The notes below the pieces were generated by a model. The model ran no database searches. It had not been told where the DNA came from and saw only the letters and a program-made list of their open reading frames with translations. Of a stretch of DNA of 18,539 nt, positions 1 through 7,616 are shown piece after piece; position 1 is the stretch's first letter, and the number at the start of each line of letters is the position of its first letter. The DNA is taken from the NCBI RefSeq assembly GCF_048388525.1, contig NZ_DBGCTQ010000070.1:1-18539 (forward strand), given 5' to 3'. This stretch comes from BQOK01 sp048388525 (GTDB taxonomy: Bacteria; Bacillota; Clostridia; Oscillospirales; Ruminococcaceae). The translations under genes were made by a program, and so were the position numbers.

Positions 1-166
1 CGGGCATCATCACATCCAGCAGAATGCAGTCAGCCCAAGCGCACCGGTTTTCATCCACCTCGCCGCCCGAAGCCAACACTGCGACCCGGTGGCCGTCCCG
101 TTCCAGCGCGGTTTTTACCAGCTGCCGCAAGTCCGCCTCGTCGTCCACCACCAGAATGTTCGCCAC
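1..166 (-). CDS. Response regulator receiver domain, partial (C-terminus beyond window)
   Basis: The visible 55 codons encode the start of a CheY-like receiver domain. They begin M-ANILVVDDE, with the acidic pair that binds Mg2+, and end in CILLDVMMP, where the Asp is the expected phosphorylation site. The start codon is GTG at 166-164, preceded by AGGAGG nine bases upstream. No ATG fits. The gene begins only 22 bp after the traX stop on the same strand, so the two are probably co-transcribed. The output domain lies outside the window, so DNA-binding and other classes cannot be told apart. A histidine kinase would be expected further downstream on the minus strand. Confidence 0.85.
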   Translation of the reverse strand, partial: MANILVVDDEADLRQLVKTALERDGHRVAVLASGGEVDENRCAWADCILLDVMMP

Positions 167-188
167 GCCCGCGCTCCTCCTTTTCGCT

Positions 189-1070
189 TTATTGCAGGAT
201 CAGGTACAGCCCCCAGCTCAGGGCATACAAAATGTAAACATGGGCGGGATAAAACACATAGAAAAAATGCTTCGAGATCTTTCCGCCCTTTCCTTTTTGT
301 CCATTATAACACAGCATAAACAAAACCGAAAACACGCTGAACCATTCATAATATTGGGTAAACATGGCGCCAAGGGGTTCGCCCATGGCGCTCACCTGCA
401 GCCACACCCGCACAAACCATACCAGCATGGTAAAAATCACATAGGTTCCCGCCTGAAGCCACTTGTGCCCCCGGCACAGGTAGAGCAGCAGCCCGGTCAA
501 AATGAAAAACAGGCCGCCGTCGTTGATAAAGTTCCACATGGGCAGCACGGTGAACCCCAGCAGGGTGAGCCCGATCTGGGCCGCGCCGGGCAGGGGCAGC
601 AGCCCCGCCGCCAGAGTGACGAGCAGCGGCCAGGCCAGCGGCAGCAGCAGCGCGGCCAGGCCACGCCCAAAACGCTTTTGCCGCAGCCAGTCCACCCCCT
701 GTAGCATGGGCAGCAGAATCACAAAGTTCAGCAGCACCCCGTTGTAGGGGTAAAACCCATCCGGCCGCTGCAGCGCCGGCACAAACATAAACGCCGTCAG
801 CACAGCGCCCATGGCCGCCCCAATGGCCCAGATGCGCAAAAAGTACCGTTTGCGGTCGTGCGTGTGGGCAAAGCCCTCCACCACACAAAACAGGAACAGG
901 TTTGCCGACAGGCGCCCCAGCATGGTGAACGCCTCCGGCACCCAGCCTGTAAACCCAAAGAAATAATGGATGTGATCCAGCACCATCAAGCCCAAAGCAA
1001 TCCATTTTAAAGCAGAGGTCGAAAGTCCTTTTTTCCTTTCGGTCTGCGGCAGCTGCAATGTTTCTTCCAT
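189..1070 (-). CDS. TraX family membrane protein
   Basis: This is a 293-residue, very hydrophobic protein with about eight membrane segments. It opens with a short polar tail and then SALKWIALGLMVLDHIHYFF, which matches the start of the TraX family (ALK.IA...M..DH). TraX of the F plasmid N-acetylates pilin, but most TraX-like genes in Firmicutes are chromosomal and of unproven role; an acyltransferase acting on a surface molecule is a reasonable guess. The start is ATG at 1070, with AAGGAG nine bases upstream. Nothing else points to conjugation: there are no tra, mob or integrase genes nearby. The next gene downstream is a response regulator, so this may belong to a cell-envelope response. 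Confidence 0.82.
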   Translation of the reverse strand: MEETLQLPQTERKKGLSTSALKWIALGLMVLDHIHYFFGFTGWVPEAFTMLGRLSANLFLFCVVEGFAHTHDRKRYFLRIWAIGAAMGAVLTAFMFVPALQRPDGFYPYNGVLLNFVILLPMLQGVDWLRQKRFGRGLAALLLPLAWPLLVTLAAGLLPLPGAAQIGLTLLGFTVLPMWNFINDGGLFFILTGLLLYLCRGHKWLQAGTYVIFTMLVWFVRVWLQVSAMGEPLGAMFTQYYEWFSVFSVLFMLCYNGQKGKGGKISKHFFYVFYPAHVYILYALSWGLYLILQ

Positions 1071-1113
1071 CGCGATACACTCCTTCTTGTTTTTCTGGCA
1101 CCAGTGTATCGCG
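1071..1113 (-). promoter_or_regulatory. 11-bp perfect inverted repeat at the traX ribosome-binding site
   Basis: CGCGATACACT (1071-1081) and AGTGTATCGCG (1103-1113) are exact reverse complements separated by 21 bp. In the traX mRNA the 3' arm begins within the Shine-Dalgarno sequence and ends immediately before the ATG, so a folded hairpin would cover the translation start. The same symmetry could instead be a DNA operator for a dimeric regulator. The sequence does not decide between the two. Confidence 0.6.
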
Positions 1114-1234
1114 CTTTTCTAAGGAAACCATAAGGCCGGGCAAAAAAATCCACAAAGTCTATAATTGCCGCTTTCTCGTTTGTTCCGTATCGGCCCAGTG
1201 CTTTGGAAAAGTCGTTTTGCCTGCCCAGTAAGCC

Positions 1235-1273
1235 AAGAGCACGCCCCGGGGCTTTCCCCCGGGGCGTGCTCTT
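1235..1273. terminator. Strong 17-bp GC hairpin at the end of the histidine kinase gene
   Basis: A perfect 17-bp stem (1235-1251 with 1257-1273) closes a 5-base loop and starts immediately after the kinase TGA stop. On the minus strand the sequence after the stem is not T-rich; on the plus strand it runs into a T-rich stretch. It probably ends transcription or protects the 3' end of the kinase-regulator mRNA, but it is not a textbook U-tract terminator in that direction. Confidence 0.6.
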
Positions 1274-2644
1274 TCATTCTTCTTCACAGGGGAAAAGCAG
1301 GGTCACCTCGCACCCCTTCCCGCTGCCGCTCTCTATTTTTATGCAGCCGCCGTGTGCCTGGGCGATCCGCCGCACAAGCGCAAGACCCAGTCCATGGCGG
1401 CTCTCCAGCCTTTCGTTTGCCCCATACGCTTCTGCCGCCCCATCCTGCGCCAGCGCCGCCAGCTTGCCCGGCGGGATGCCGATCCCGTTGTCCCGCACAG
1501 TAAGGGCCAGGCTGGCCCCTCTTTGCTCCAAAAGCAGCTCGATCTTACAGCCCTCAGGGTTGTGCCGGATGCTGTTCTGCACAAGATTTGCCAGCGCGCG
1601 CTCCACCAGGCGGGCGTCGCAGGCCAGCATCGCCTGCTGGGCGTTCGTGGCAATTTCTACTTCCAGCGAATACGCGCCGGCCAAGCCCCCGTTCAGTATC
1701 CCGGCGGCATAAGCCCGCATCAGCTTTGCCGCGTGCACCGGCTCCCTGTGCAGGGGCTGCATCTCGTATTCCAGCCGTGACGCCAGATTCAGATCCTGCA
1801 CCAGCTCCCGGATTGCTTCTCCCTGCCGCCCGATCCGCTGTGCCTGGGTCCGCACCGCCGGGCTGGCGTTCTCGTCGCAGGCGATCCGCCCGGCATACCC
1901 CATGATCATCGAAAGCGGGGTGCGGATATCGTGTGAAACACCGCTGATCCAGTTCGCGCGGGCCTCGTTCTGCCGTGCCAGAAGGTGCGAGACCCGGTTC
2001 AGGCTGCCGGCCACCGGCTCCAGCTCCCCCCGCATCTTCAGGTCGATTCGTTCCCCCTTCGCCAGCGCCTCCACTGCTTCTATCAGGGGGCCTATGCCCT
2101 TCAATATCCTTCGTTTTGAGAAAAAATAGGCCGCGAACAACAGCGCAAGATCTACCCCCAGCATCACCGCCGCACAGCCGGGCAGCGCTTTTATAAATGC
2201 CATAGGCCAGTAATTCCGGGTTAGCTTTGTATAGCTCCCCTGGGGATATCCCAGCACCAACAGCCCATCCTCCGCAGTCTGCAGGAACACGGGGTATTCG
2301 GCCAGATACCCCTTTGCAAATACTGCCACCTGCTGCACGGTATACTCCTCCGGCAGCCCGCCGGGCAGGTTTGCGCCCCACAGCCGCTTTCCCTGCGGCG
2401 AAAGGAACATCGCCCACACGCCGCTTTCGGCCAGCCGCTGTTCCATGTCCGGATCGATACCCTCTGCCGAGCAGGCCGCCGCCGTCTCCTCCAGCCGGTT
2501 TTTTGGGGAACCCGCGCCGTAATCCCGCACGATGATGCCATAAAAAGAGCCGGCAAACACCGCCAGGTTCAGCAGTGCCAGCCCCAGCACGAACACCGCG
2601 AATCCGGCAATCTGCCTGGAAATATACCTTCCAAAATCCTTCAA
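1274..2644 (-). CDS. Sensor histidine kinase of the LanK/CprK type
   Basis: This 456-residue membrane kinase has TM1 at about 13-35, an extracytoplasmic sensor region of about 120 residues, TM2 at about 155-175, a HAMP-like linker at about 178-230, and a HisKA domain with phospho-acceptor His238 in SHDIRTPL. The ATPase domain has the N box LVQNSIRH (Asn357), DNGIGIP at 385-391 and HGLGLALV at 417-424. All catalytic motifs are intact. It starts 4 bp after the stop of the response regulator gene and is surely co-transcribed with it. The sensor region is much larger than in the intramembrane BceS kinases. Placed beside LanFEG-like genes, it most resembles kinases that sense cationic or lanthionine peptides; the ligand is inferred from context. 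Confidence 0.9.
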   Translation of the reverse strand: MKDFGRYISRQIAGFAVFVLGLALLNLAVFAGSFYGIIVRDYGAGSPKNRLEETAAACSAEGIDPDMEQRLAESGVWAMFLSPQGKRLWGANLPGGLPEEYTVQQVAVFAKGYLAEYPVFLQTAEDGLLVLGYPQGSYTKLTRNYWPMAFIKALPGCAAVMLGVDLALLFAAYFFSKRRILKGIGPLIEAVEALAKGERIDLKMRGELEPVAGSLNRVSHLLARQNEARANWISGVSHDIRTPLSMIMGYAGRIACDENASPAVRTQAQRIGRQGEAIRELVQDLNLASRLEYEMQPLHREPVHAAKLMRAYAAGILNGGLAGAYSLEVEIATNAQQAMLACDARLVERALANLVQNSIRHNPEGCKIELLLEQRGASLALTVRDNGIGIPPGKLAALAQDGAAEAYGANERLESRHGLGLALVRRIAQAHGGCIKIESGSGKGCEVTLLFPCEEE

Positions 2645-2648
2645 GTCC

Positions 2649-3356
2649 TCAGCCGCCCCTTTCGCAGTTCAGCTTGTAGCCAAGCCCTTTGACTGTGATC
2701 AGGGAAACAGGCCGCGAGGGGTCGGCCTCGATCTTTTCCCGAATGCGCCGTATATGCGCGTTCAGGCTGTTTTCATAGCCAAAGGGATTTTCGCCCCACA
2801 CCGCCTCACACAGCGCGTCCAACGTCACGATCCGGCCATCGTTTCGGGCAAGTGTTTCCAAAATGGAATGTTCCTTTGCGGTAAGCGGCAGAACGCTTCC
2901 GCCCTTTTTCACCTCTGCCCGGCTCAGATCCACCGTGCAGGCCGCCAGTATAAGCATCGGCGCCTCGGCTTTATAGCTGCGCCGCAGCACGGCGTTCACC
3001 CGCAAAAGCAGCTCCTGCGGCAAAAACGGTTTTACAATGTAGTCGTCCGCCCCCAGGGTCAGGCCGGCCAGCCGGTCCGCGGGCTCGTCACGCGCCGTCA
3101 AGAAAATGGCCGGCAGGTCCCGGAAGGTGCGCAAGCGCTCTAAAAGGCCAAACCCATTTCCATCCGGCAGCGTCACATCCAAAATGGCGAGATCCGGCTT
3201 CTCACGGCGCGCCGCCGCTTCGCCCTCCTGCACCGACGCTGCCGTGGCCACCGCCCGGAACCCGCCGTCCCTTAATATCTGCGCCACCAGCCTCAGCAGC
3301 TCCGGCTCGTCATCCACCAGCAAAATCTTTTTCTCTTTTAAAAAAACGTTTTCCAC
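2649..3356 (-). CDS. OmpR/PhoB-family response regulator
   Basis: This 235-residue regulator has a receiver domain at about 10-120, with acidic residues at 15-17, phospho-acceptor Asp60 (LAILDVTLPDGNG), Thr87 and Lys109 (DDYIVKPF). A PhoB-type winged-helix domain follows at about 130-230, ending in VKGLGYKL. The start is GTG at 3356-3354, with a G-rich Shine-Dalgarno (AGGGGG) upstream. The kinase gene follows after 4 bp. The divergent transporter genes, and the tandem 11-bp repeats in their promoter, are its obvious target. Autoregulation is possible because the two promoters lie back to back. Confidence 0.92.
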   Translation of the reverse strand: MENVFLKEKKILLVDDEPELLRLVAQILRDGGFRAVATAASVQEGEAAARREKPDLAILDVTLPDGNGFGLLERLRTFRDLPAIFLTARDEPADRLAGLTLGADDYIVKPFLPQELLLRVNAVLRRSYKAEAPMLILAACTVDLSRAEVKKGGSVLPLTAKEHSILETLARNDGRIVTLDALCEAVWGENPFGYENSLNAHIRRIREKIEADPSRPVSLITVKGLGYKLNCERGG

Positions 3357-3383
3357 CGCCCGCGTCCCCCTCTGCTTTCCCTT

Positions 3384-3392
3384 ATTGTATCA
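3384..3392 (-). promoter_or_regulatory. Extended -10 promoter of the response regulator-kinase operon
   Basis: On the minus strand the sequence TGATACAAT is an extended -10 element (TGn plus TACAAT) about 28 bp before the GTG start. No good -35 box sits 16-18 bp upstream, as is usual for extended -10 promoters. Confidence 0.5.
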
Positions 3393-3427
3393 CAACCTTT
3401 TCTTTGCGCGGGCCGGCGGCGCCCAAA

Positions 3428-3482
3428 AGTAAGGAAAATGTAAGGTCCGCAGAAAGCTGCCGTAAGGTGCGGGCGTTATCAT
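3428..3482 (+). promoter_or_regulatory. Four tandem 11-bp repeats plus -10: likely response-regulator operator of the ABC operon
   Basis: Four consecutive 11-mers are visible: AGTAAGGAAAA, TGTAAGGTCCG, CAGAAAGCTGC and CGTAAGGTGCG (3428-3471). Three carry GTAAGG in the same position and the third is degenerate. An 11-bp direct-repeat period is the usual spacing for OmpR/PhoB-family regulators bound head to tail. A -10 box TATCAT follows at 3477-3482, with no -35 match in the right place, as expected for a promoter that needs an activator. The transporter ATG is 28 bp further on. The link to the neighbouring regulator is inferred from position. Confidence 0.65.
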
Positions 3483-3510
3483 AAACCCATCCAAAGAAAG
3501 GGGTGCACTT

Positions 3511-4275
3511 ATGCAGAATATCATTGTCTCCGATCAGCTCACCAAGCGGTACAAACACTTTACGGCGGTGGACCGCGTTTCGCTGCATGTTCCCAAAGGC
3601 AGCATTTACGGCTTTCTTGGCCCGAACGGGGCCGGAAAATCCACCACCATGAAAATATTGTTGGGGTTGACCACGCCTACAGCGGGCAGTTTTGCGATCG
3701 ACAGAAAGCAGTTCCCCAGGGATCGGGCAGCGATCCTCAAAGAGGTCGGCTCCCTGATTGAATCTCCGTCTTTCTACGCCAATCTGACTGGGCGCGAAAA
3801 CCTTGAGGTGATCCGCAGAATTTTGGGGCTGCCAAAAGCCGCTGTGGATGACGCTTTGGAACTGGTCGGCCTGTCCGAGTTCGGCGACCGTTTGGCAAAA
3901 AAATATTCGCTGGGCATGAAGCAGCGTTTGGGCCTTGCCGGGGCGTTGCTGGGGCGACCGCCGATCCTGATTCTGGATGAGCCCACCAACGGGCTTGATC
4001 CGTCCGGCATCCATGAAATTCGTAATCTGGTGAAATCCCTGCCCAGCCTTTATGACTGTACCGTACTGATTTCATCCCACCTGCTGTCTGAGATCGAGCT
4101 GATCGCGGACAACCTTGGGATCCTTAACCACGGGCGGCTGCTGTTTGAAGGGAGCATGGATGATCTGCGCCGGCACGCCCTGCAGGCCGGCCTTGCCGCG
4201 GACAATCTGGAGGATGTGTTTCTTTCTGTGATCGAGATGGACAACGCAGCCAGAAAGCAGAGGGCCAAATTATGA
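3511..4275 (+). CDS. LanF-type ABC transporter ATP-binding protein (peptide immunity/resistance)
   Basis: This 254-residue ATPase belongs to the lantibiotic-protection LanF/CprA/BcrA-like group. Walker A is GPNGAGKST at 37-45. The Q-loop position carries Glu (SLIESPSFY, Glu84), the E-loop variant known from LanF proteins. The signature is the relaxed YSLGMKQR at 132-139, Walker B is ILILDEP with Glu157, and the H-loop His is 190. It should drive two separate permease subunits that expel or exclude antimicrobial peptides at the membrane. AAAGGGGTG precedes the ATG. The gene overlaps the next by 4 bp (ATGA). It lies divergent from a two-component system, as expected for inducible peptide resistance. 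The substrate is unknown. Confidence 0.9.
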   Translation: MQNIIVSDQLTKRYKHFTAVDRVSLHVPKGSIYGFLGPNGAGKSTTMKILLGLTTPTAGSFAIDRKQFPRDRAAILKEVGSLIESPSFYANLTGRENLEVIRRILGLPKAAVDDALELVGLSEFGDRLAKKYSLGMKQRLGLAGALLGRPPILILDEPTNGLDPSGIHEIRNLVKSLPSLYDCTVLISSHLLSEIELIADNLGILNHGRLLFEGSMDDLRRHALQAGLAADNLEDVFLSVIEMDNAARKQRAKL

Positions 4276-4997
4276 TTTCCCTTGTAATCGAACTTCGGAA
4301 AGAGAAGCGAACCGGTGTCATTGCCGTTTTGTTGCTCGTTGGCGTTTTAGGCGCAGCCTACGCATTTGCCAATTTTATTATTCGGAAAAACACGCTTCTC
4401 AATTTGCCCATGGCCCCCATGGATATTCTGCTCACCCAGCTCTACGGCGTAATCATGATTTTAAACATGTTTGGGATCGTTGTGGCTGCATGTATGATTT
4501 ATAACCTGGAATTTAAAGGGGCGGCAATCAAAAAAATGTATATGCTGCCAGTCAGTATACCGGGGCTCTATTTCTGCAAATTCTTAATTTTAACGGTCAT
4601 GCTTCTGTCCTCGGTCGCGCTGCAAAATCTGGCTCTGCTGAAAATCGGCATGACCAATCTTCCGCAAGGCGCCTTTTCGTCCGGCACACTGATCGCTTTT
4701 GCGGGATATTCATTCCTCACTTCCATGCCGGTTCTGTCGCTGATGCTGCTGGTTGCATCCCGGCTTGAAAACATGTGGGTGCCCCTCGGCGTGGGCGTTG
4801 CCGGTTTCTTGAGCGGTATGGCGTTGGGAACCTCAAAAGCCAGCCTGTTTCTTGCACACCCTTTCGTCATCATGCTGAAACCGGCAGTTACCATGAGTGC
4901 ACAGCCTGATTTTTCCGTGATCGTGGTCGCCGTGCTGGAGACCTTTCTGTTCCTCGGGATCGGATTATGGATGGCGAAAAATGTTCGTTACGAATAA
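4272..4997 (+). CDS. LanE/LanG-type ABC-2 permease, first subunit
   Basis: This 241-residue integral membrane protein has six predicted helices, beginning with a short basic cytoplasmic tail (ELRKEKRTG) before helix 1. That is the fold of the small ABC-2 permeases in the MutE/EpiE/SpaE lantibiotic-immunity group. Its ATG overlaps the stop of the ATPase gene as ATGA, implying translational coupling. It should pair with the next permease to form the heterodimeric channel. Sequence alone does not settle which subunit is LanE and which LanG; assignment by gene order (F-E-G) would make this LanE. The codon choice is less GC-rich than in genes at either end of the window. Confidence 0.82.
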   Translation: MISLVIELRKEKRTGVIAVLLLVGVLGAAYAFANFIIRKNTLLNLPMAPMDILLTQLYGVIMILNMFGIVVAACMIYNLEFKGAAIKKMYMLPVSIPGLYFCKFLILTVMLLSSVALQNLALLKIGMTNLPQGAFSSGTLIAFAGYSFLTSMPVLSLMLLVASRLENMWVPLGVGVAGFLSGMALGTSKASLFLAHPFVIMLKPAVTMSAQPDFSVIVVAVLETFLFLGIGLWMAKNVRYE

Positions 4998-5009
4998 GGA
5001 GGGATGGAA

Positions 5010-5774
5010 ATGAGTTTTCTTGAATTGCTGAAAATCGAGTTTATGAAAGTCAAACGCTCGAAAATCGTTCCTTTGATTTTTGTAGCGCCGTTGCTGGTTG
5101 TTGGCTCCGGCGTTGCAAATCTGAGCAGATATTTTACACCGGAATATACCAATGCGTGGCCTGCCATGTTTATTCAGAGCGCCCTGCTCTACGCCTATTA
5201 TTTATTGCCTTTCAGCATGATCGTTGTTTGCGTCATGATCGCGGGGCGGGAAACACAGAACAAGGGGATCCTCAAAATGCTGGCATTGCCGGTGAGCCGC
5301 CAGGCTGTGTCGCTTGCCAAGTTTGGCGTACTGGCATTTTATCTGTTTATGGAAATGGTCGTGTTTTTAGTCGTTTTCGTCATTGCCGGCTGGGTTGCCA
5401 CTTATACTTCCGGCATTACAGAAACCATGCCTGTGCTGTATCTCTTAAAATGGTGCGCCGGATTGTTCTTTACCATGCTTCCAGGCATGGCTGTTATGTG
5501 GGCGCTGACCGTCCTGTTTGAGAGCCCTTTGATTTCGGTGGGCGCAAACCTTCTTTTGGTTATTCCCGGCCTTCTGGCCGGTGCAACCCCGGTGTGGTTC
5601 CTTTATCCTTATTGTTACAGTGGGTATCTGGTATCCTGCTCTTTGCATAAGTTTACAGCGGGTGGTACAGGCAGGGGGTTCCAACTGTTTCCCTTTATCC
5701 CCTGTGCGGTGCTGCTGTTCGGTGCAGCCCTCTGCCTTGCAACGGCCCGGTTTGGCAAGCGGGAAATGCGCTGA
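5010..5774 (+). CDS. LanE/LanG-type ABC-2 permease, second subunit
   Basis: This 254-residue protein has six membrane segments and a basic N-terminal amphipathic stretch (LLKIEFMKVKRSKIV) typical of MutG/LanG permeases. Two in-frame ATGs are present. The one at 5004 touches the AAGGAGGG Shine-Dalgarno, while the one at 5010 has ideal spacing, so the start is placed at 5010 (MSFLELL). It begins 12 bp after the previous permease and closes the operon; the hairpin at 5821-5846 follows. Together with the two upstream genes it forms a complete LanFEG/CprABC-like exporter. No lantibiotic precursor or modification gene is in the window, so this looks like stand-alone resistance rather than producer self-immunity. 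Confidence 0.82.
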   Translation: MSFLELLKIEFMKVKRSKIVPLIFVAPLLVVGSGVANLSRYFTPEYTNAWPAMFIQSALLYAYYLLPFSMIVVCVMIAGRETQNKGILKMLALPVSRQAVSLAKFGVLAFYLFMEMVVFLVVFVIAGWVATYTSGITETMPVLYLLKWCAGLFFTMLPGMAVMWALTVLFESPLISVGANLLLVIPGLLAGATPVWFLYPYCYSGYLVSCSLHKFTAGGTGRGFQLFPFIPCAVLLFGAALCLATARFGKREMR

Positions 5775-5820
5775 CCCGCAGTAAGCCTTATCACAGCCCT
5801 GCATAAACCCAAAGAACAAA

Positions 5821-5846
5821 AAGCCGCCCCCGGCCGGGGGCGGCTT
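5821..5846. terminator. Bidirectional intrinsic terminator between convergent genes
   Basis: An 11-bp perfect GC-rich stem (5821-5831 with 5836-5846) closes a GGCC loop. On the minus strand it is followed by TTT TTG TTC, a good U tract, so it fits best as the terminator of the 551-residue membrane protein gene that ends at 5871. It probably also ends the transporter operon from the other side, where the U tract is weaker. Confidence 0.8.
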
Positions 5847-5870
5847 CAATGTGGTTTTCAGGCCGATCGC

Positions 5871-7526
5871 TCAATTTTGGGTAAACTGCAGGTTGTCGAA
5901 CTCCGTGAGCTCCTGGGTGCCGCTCTCGCGGGGGTAGTAGCTCACTTTCACCCGGTCGCCCTCGCGGGTCAGGGCCAGTTCGTCCGACAGGCTGCCTTGC
6001 ACGCTGAACAAAAGCTCGGGCTTTTCGCTCAGCACCAGATAATAGGTGGTGCCGCTGGTGCTGTACTCGCTGCCAATGCGCGCCACCGTGCCGGTGAGCG
6101 TGGCAAGCTCGGCGTTGGCGTTGCCGATCTGCGCGCCGCCGGGGCTCCCCTTCAGCGCTTTTTCATAACTCAGCCGCGCCTCGGCTACCGTATCGCCCAC
6201 GCCCACAGTCTGGTAATCCTCCACCGAAACATAAGCATACTGCTTAATCAGGCCCTCGGCGTCCTTCAAAGTCATAAAGTAGGTGGGGCGGCTGTTCAGG
6301 TTCACGATCAGCGGGAACGCCGCCTGGTACCCAAATTGCTGCACCTTGCCCTCGGCCGAGCGCTGGGCCGCCGTTTCCGTGGCGCCGCTGATCCGATAAA
6401 GGTGCGGCTCTTTGGTCACCATGTCCACCATCACAAACCCAATGGCGCTCTGGTCGCCGCCCACGCTGGTCAGGCCGGTGAACAGGTAGCAGTGGCCGTT
6501 GTTGTAGATCAGGGTGTCGCCCTCGCTGGTGCGGTATTTATCCTTATCGCTGAAATTCAGGTAGCCGTGCACAAACTCGCCCTTGTTGTTCAACTGGGTC
6601 ATAATAAAGTTTTCCGGCTGCACGCGATCCACCCATTCGGGCAGCTCGGCAATGGCATAGCGCCTGCTCTCGCCGGTGGCGCAGTCCATCACGATCGCAC
6701 CGGTCGCCTCCGGCAGGCTGAAGCCCCGCAAATACTGGTAGGTGGTGATCACCCAATAGGGCCGCCCGGTATCGTCCAGCTCAAAGCTGTAATCGGTAAG
6801 CCCGGTAAAGGGCGCGGCGGTAAAGCGGGCATAAAACAGCAGGTTCTGCCACAGATACGCCCCCGGCTGGTATTTCAGGTTGTAGCCGTCCACATACTCC
6901 ACATCCTGGGGATTTGTGGCCGATACCACCACATACCCGGGCGTGCCCTCCATGTTGGTAAGCCACTTGAACACACCCGAGTGCAGGGTGGGCACCGCCC
7001 AAACCAACTTGCCGTCCACCTGCTGCAGGGTGGGCTCGCCCAACACCACCTGGCTGCCCAGGCTGGGCCGCTCGCCCAGCTTTTTGTCCGCCAGCTTGCG
7101 CGCCATCGCCTCGTCCACAATGGGCAGCTGGCTGGCGTCCACCGCCTTGAAGTCCTGCGCAAAATCCAGTTCCTGCAGGGTGGGCATCTGGTCGCGGAAC
7201 GCGTTCACCTGAAAAATGAACGACGACCCCACCGATACCAGCAGGTAAACGGCCCACACCGCGCCCACCAGCACAACGGGCCAGCGCTTGGCATTTACCG
7301 CTTTCACAAAATGTACTCCGCCGGGCACCCCTGGCATGGCCCCCGGCTCGGTGACGACCCGGCCCAGCTTGTCCAATGTAAAAATGCCCACCAGCACCGT
7401 AATCAGAACACAGTAAAGGAACGCCGCCTCGGGGTAGAGTGGGTTCAGGTTGGGGTGATTGAACAGCACGTACAAAGCGAACAGCAGCAGGGTAAGCGCC
7501 ACTGCCTTGCCTTTCCATTTCTTCAT
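5871..7526 (-). CDS. Conserved-looking membrane-anchored protein of unknown function
   Basis: I do not recognise this family with confidence. The 551-residue protein has three membrane segments near its N-terminus (about 7-24, 33-50 and 82-101). About 440 residues of mostly beta-rich, aromatic-rich sequence follow, predicted to lie outside the cell. The last 80 residues (LTGTVARI ... DRVKVSYY) look like a small beta-barrel or OB-type fold. No catalytic motif stands out. The open frame extends 15 codons upstream to a TTG, but the ATG at 7526 (MKKWKGK) has AAAGGAA seven bases before it and is preferred. It stands alone, with its own promoter (7589-7616) and terminator (5821-5846). Confidence 0.75.
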   Translation of the reverse strand: MKKWKGKAVALTLLLFALYVLFNHPNLNPLYPEAAFLYCVLITVLVGIFTLDKLGRVVTEPGAMPGVPGGVHFVKAVNAKRWPVVLVGAVWAVYLLVSVGSSFIFQVNAFRDQMPTLQELDFAQDFKAVDASQLPIVDEAMARKLADKKLGERPSLGSQVVLGEPTLQQVDGKLVWAVPTLHSGVFKWLTNMEGTPGYVVVSATNPQDVEYVDGYNLKYQPGAYLWQNLLFYARFTAAPFTGLTDYSFELDDTGRPYWVITTYQYLRGFSLPEATGAIVMDCATGESRRYAIAELPEWVDRVQPENFIMTQLNNKGEFVHGYLNFSDKDKYRTSEGDTLIYNNGHCYLFTGLTSVGGDQSAIGFVMVDMVTKEPHLYRISGATETAAQRSAEGKVQQFGYQAAFPLIVNLNSRPTYFMTLKDAEGLIKQYAYVSVEDYQTVGVGDTVAEARLSYEKALKGSPGGAQIGNANAELATLTGTVARIGSEYSTSGTTYYLVLSEKPELLFSVQGSLSDELALTREGDRVKVSYYPRESGTQELTEFDNLQFTQN

Positions 7527-7588
7527 CAAAGCTTCCTTTCTCTCGCGGCCTTTTTGCTGCAAGCCGCCCAAAAACGATGTTATAAAGT

Positions 7589-7616
7589 ATTATAGCGTGA
7601 TTTGGACAGATGTAAA
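7589..7616 (-). promoter_or_regulatory. Sigma-70 type promoter of the 551-residue membrane protein gene
   Basis: On the minus strand TTTACA (7611-7616) and TATAAT (7589-7594) are separated by 16 bp. The start codon is about 60 bp downstream. Confidence 0.65.

Noticed and set aside
24..704. Long plus-strand open frames opposite traX, and similar frames opposite most GC-rich genes (for example 5877-7595 plus, 13316-14269 plus, 14383-16296 minus)
   Set aside because: They are mirror frames of strongly supported genes, with low-complexity His/Gln/Arg/Pro-rich translations and no ribosome-binding sites.
1096..1113. TGGCAC near the traX start as a sigma-54 promoter
   Set aside because: There is no GC dinucleotide at the required -12 position on that strand.
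3511..5774. A BceAB-type bacitracin module
   Set aside because: BceB permeases are about 650 residues with ten helices and their kinases have almost no extracellular region; here there are two small six-helix permeases and a kinase with a 120-residue sensor.
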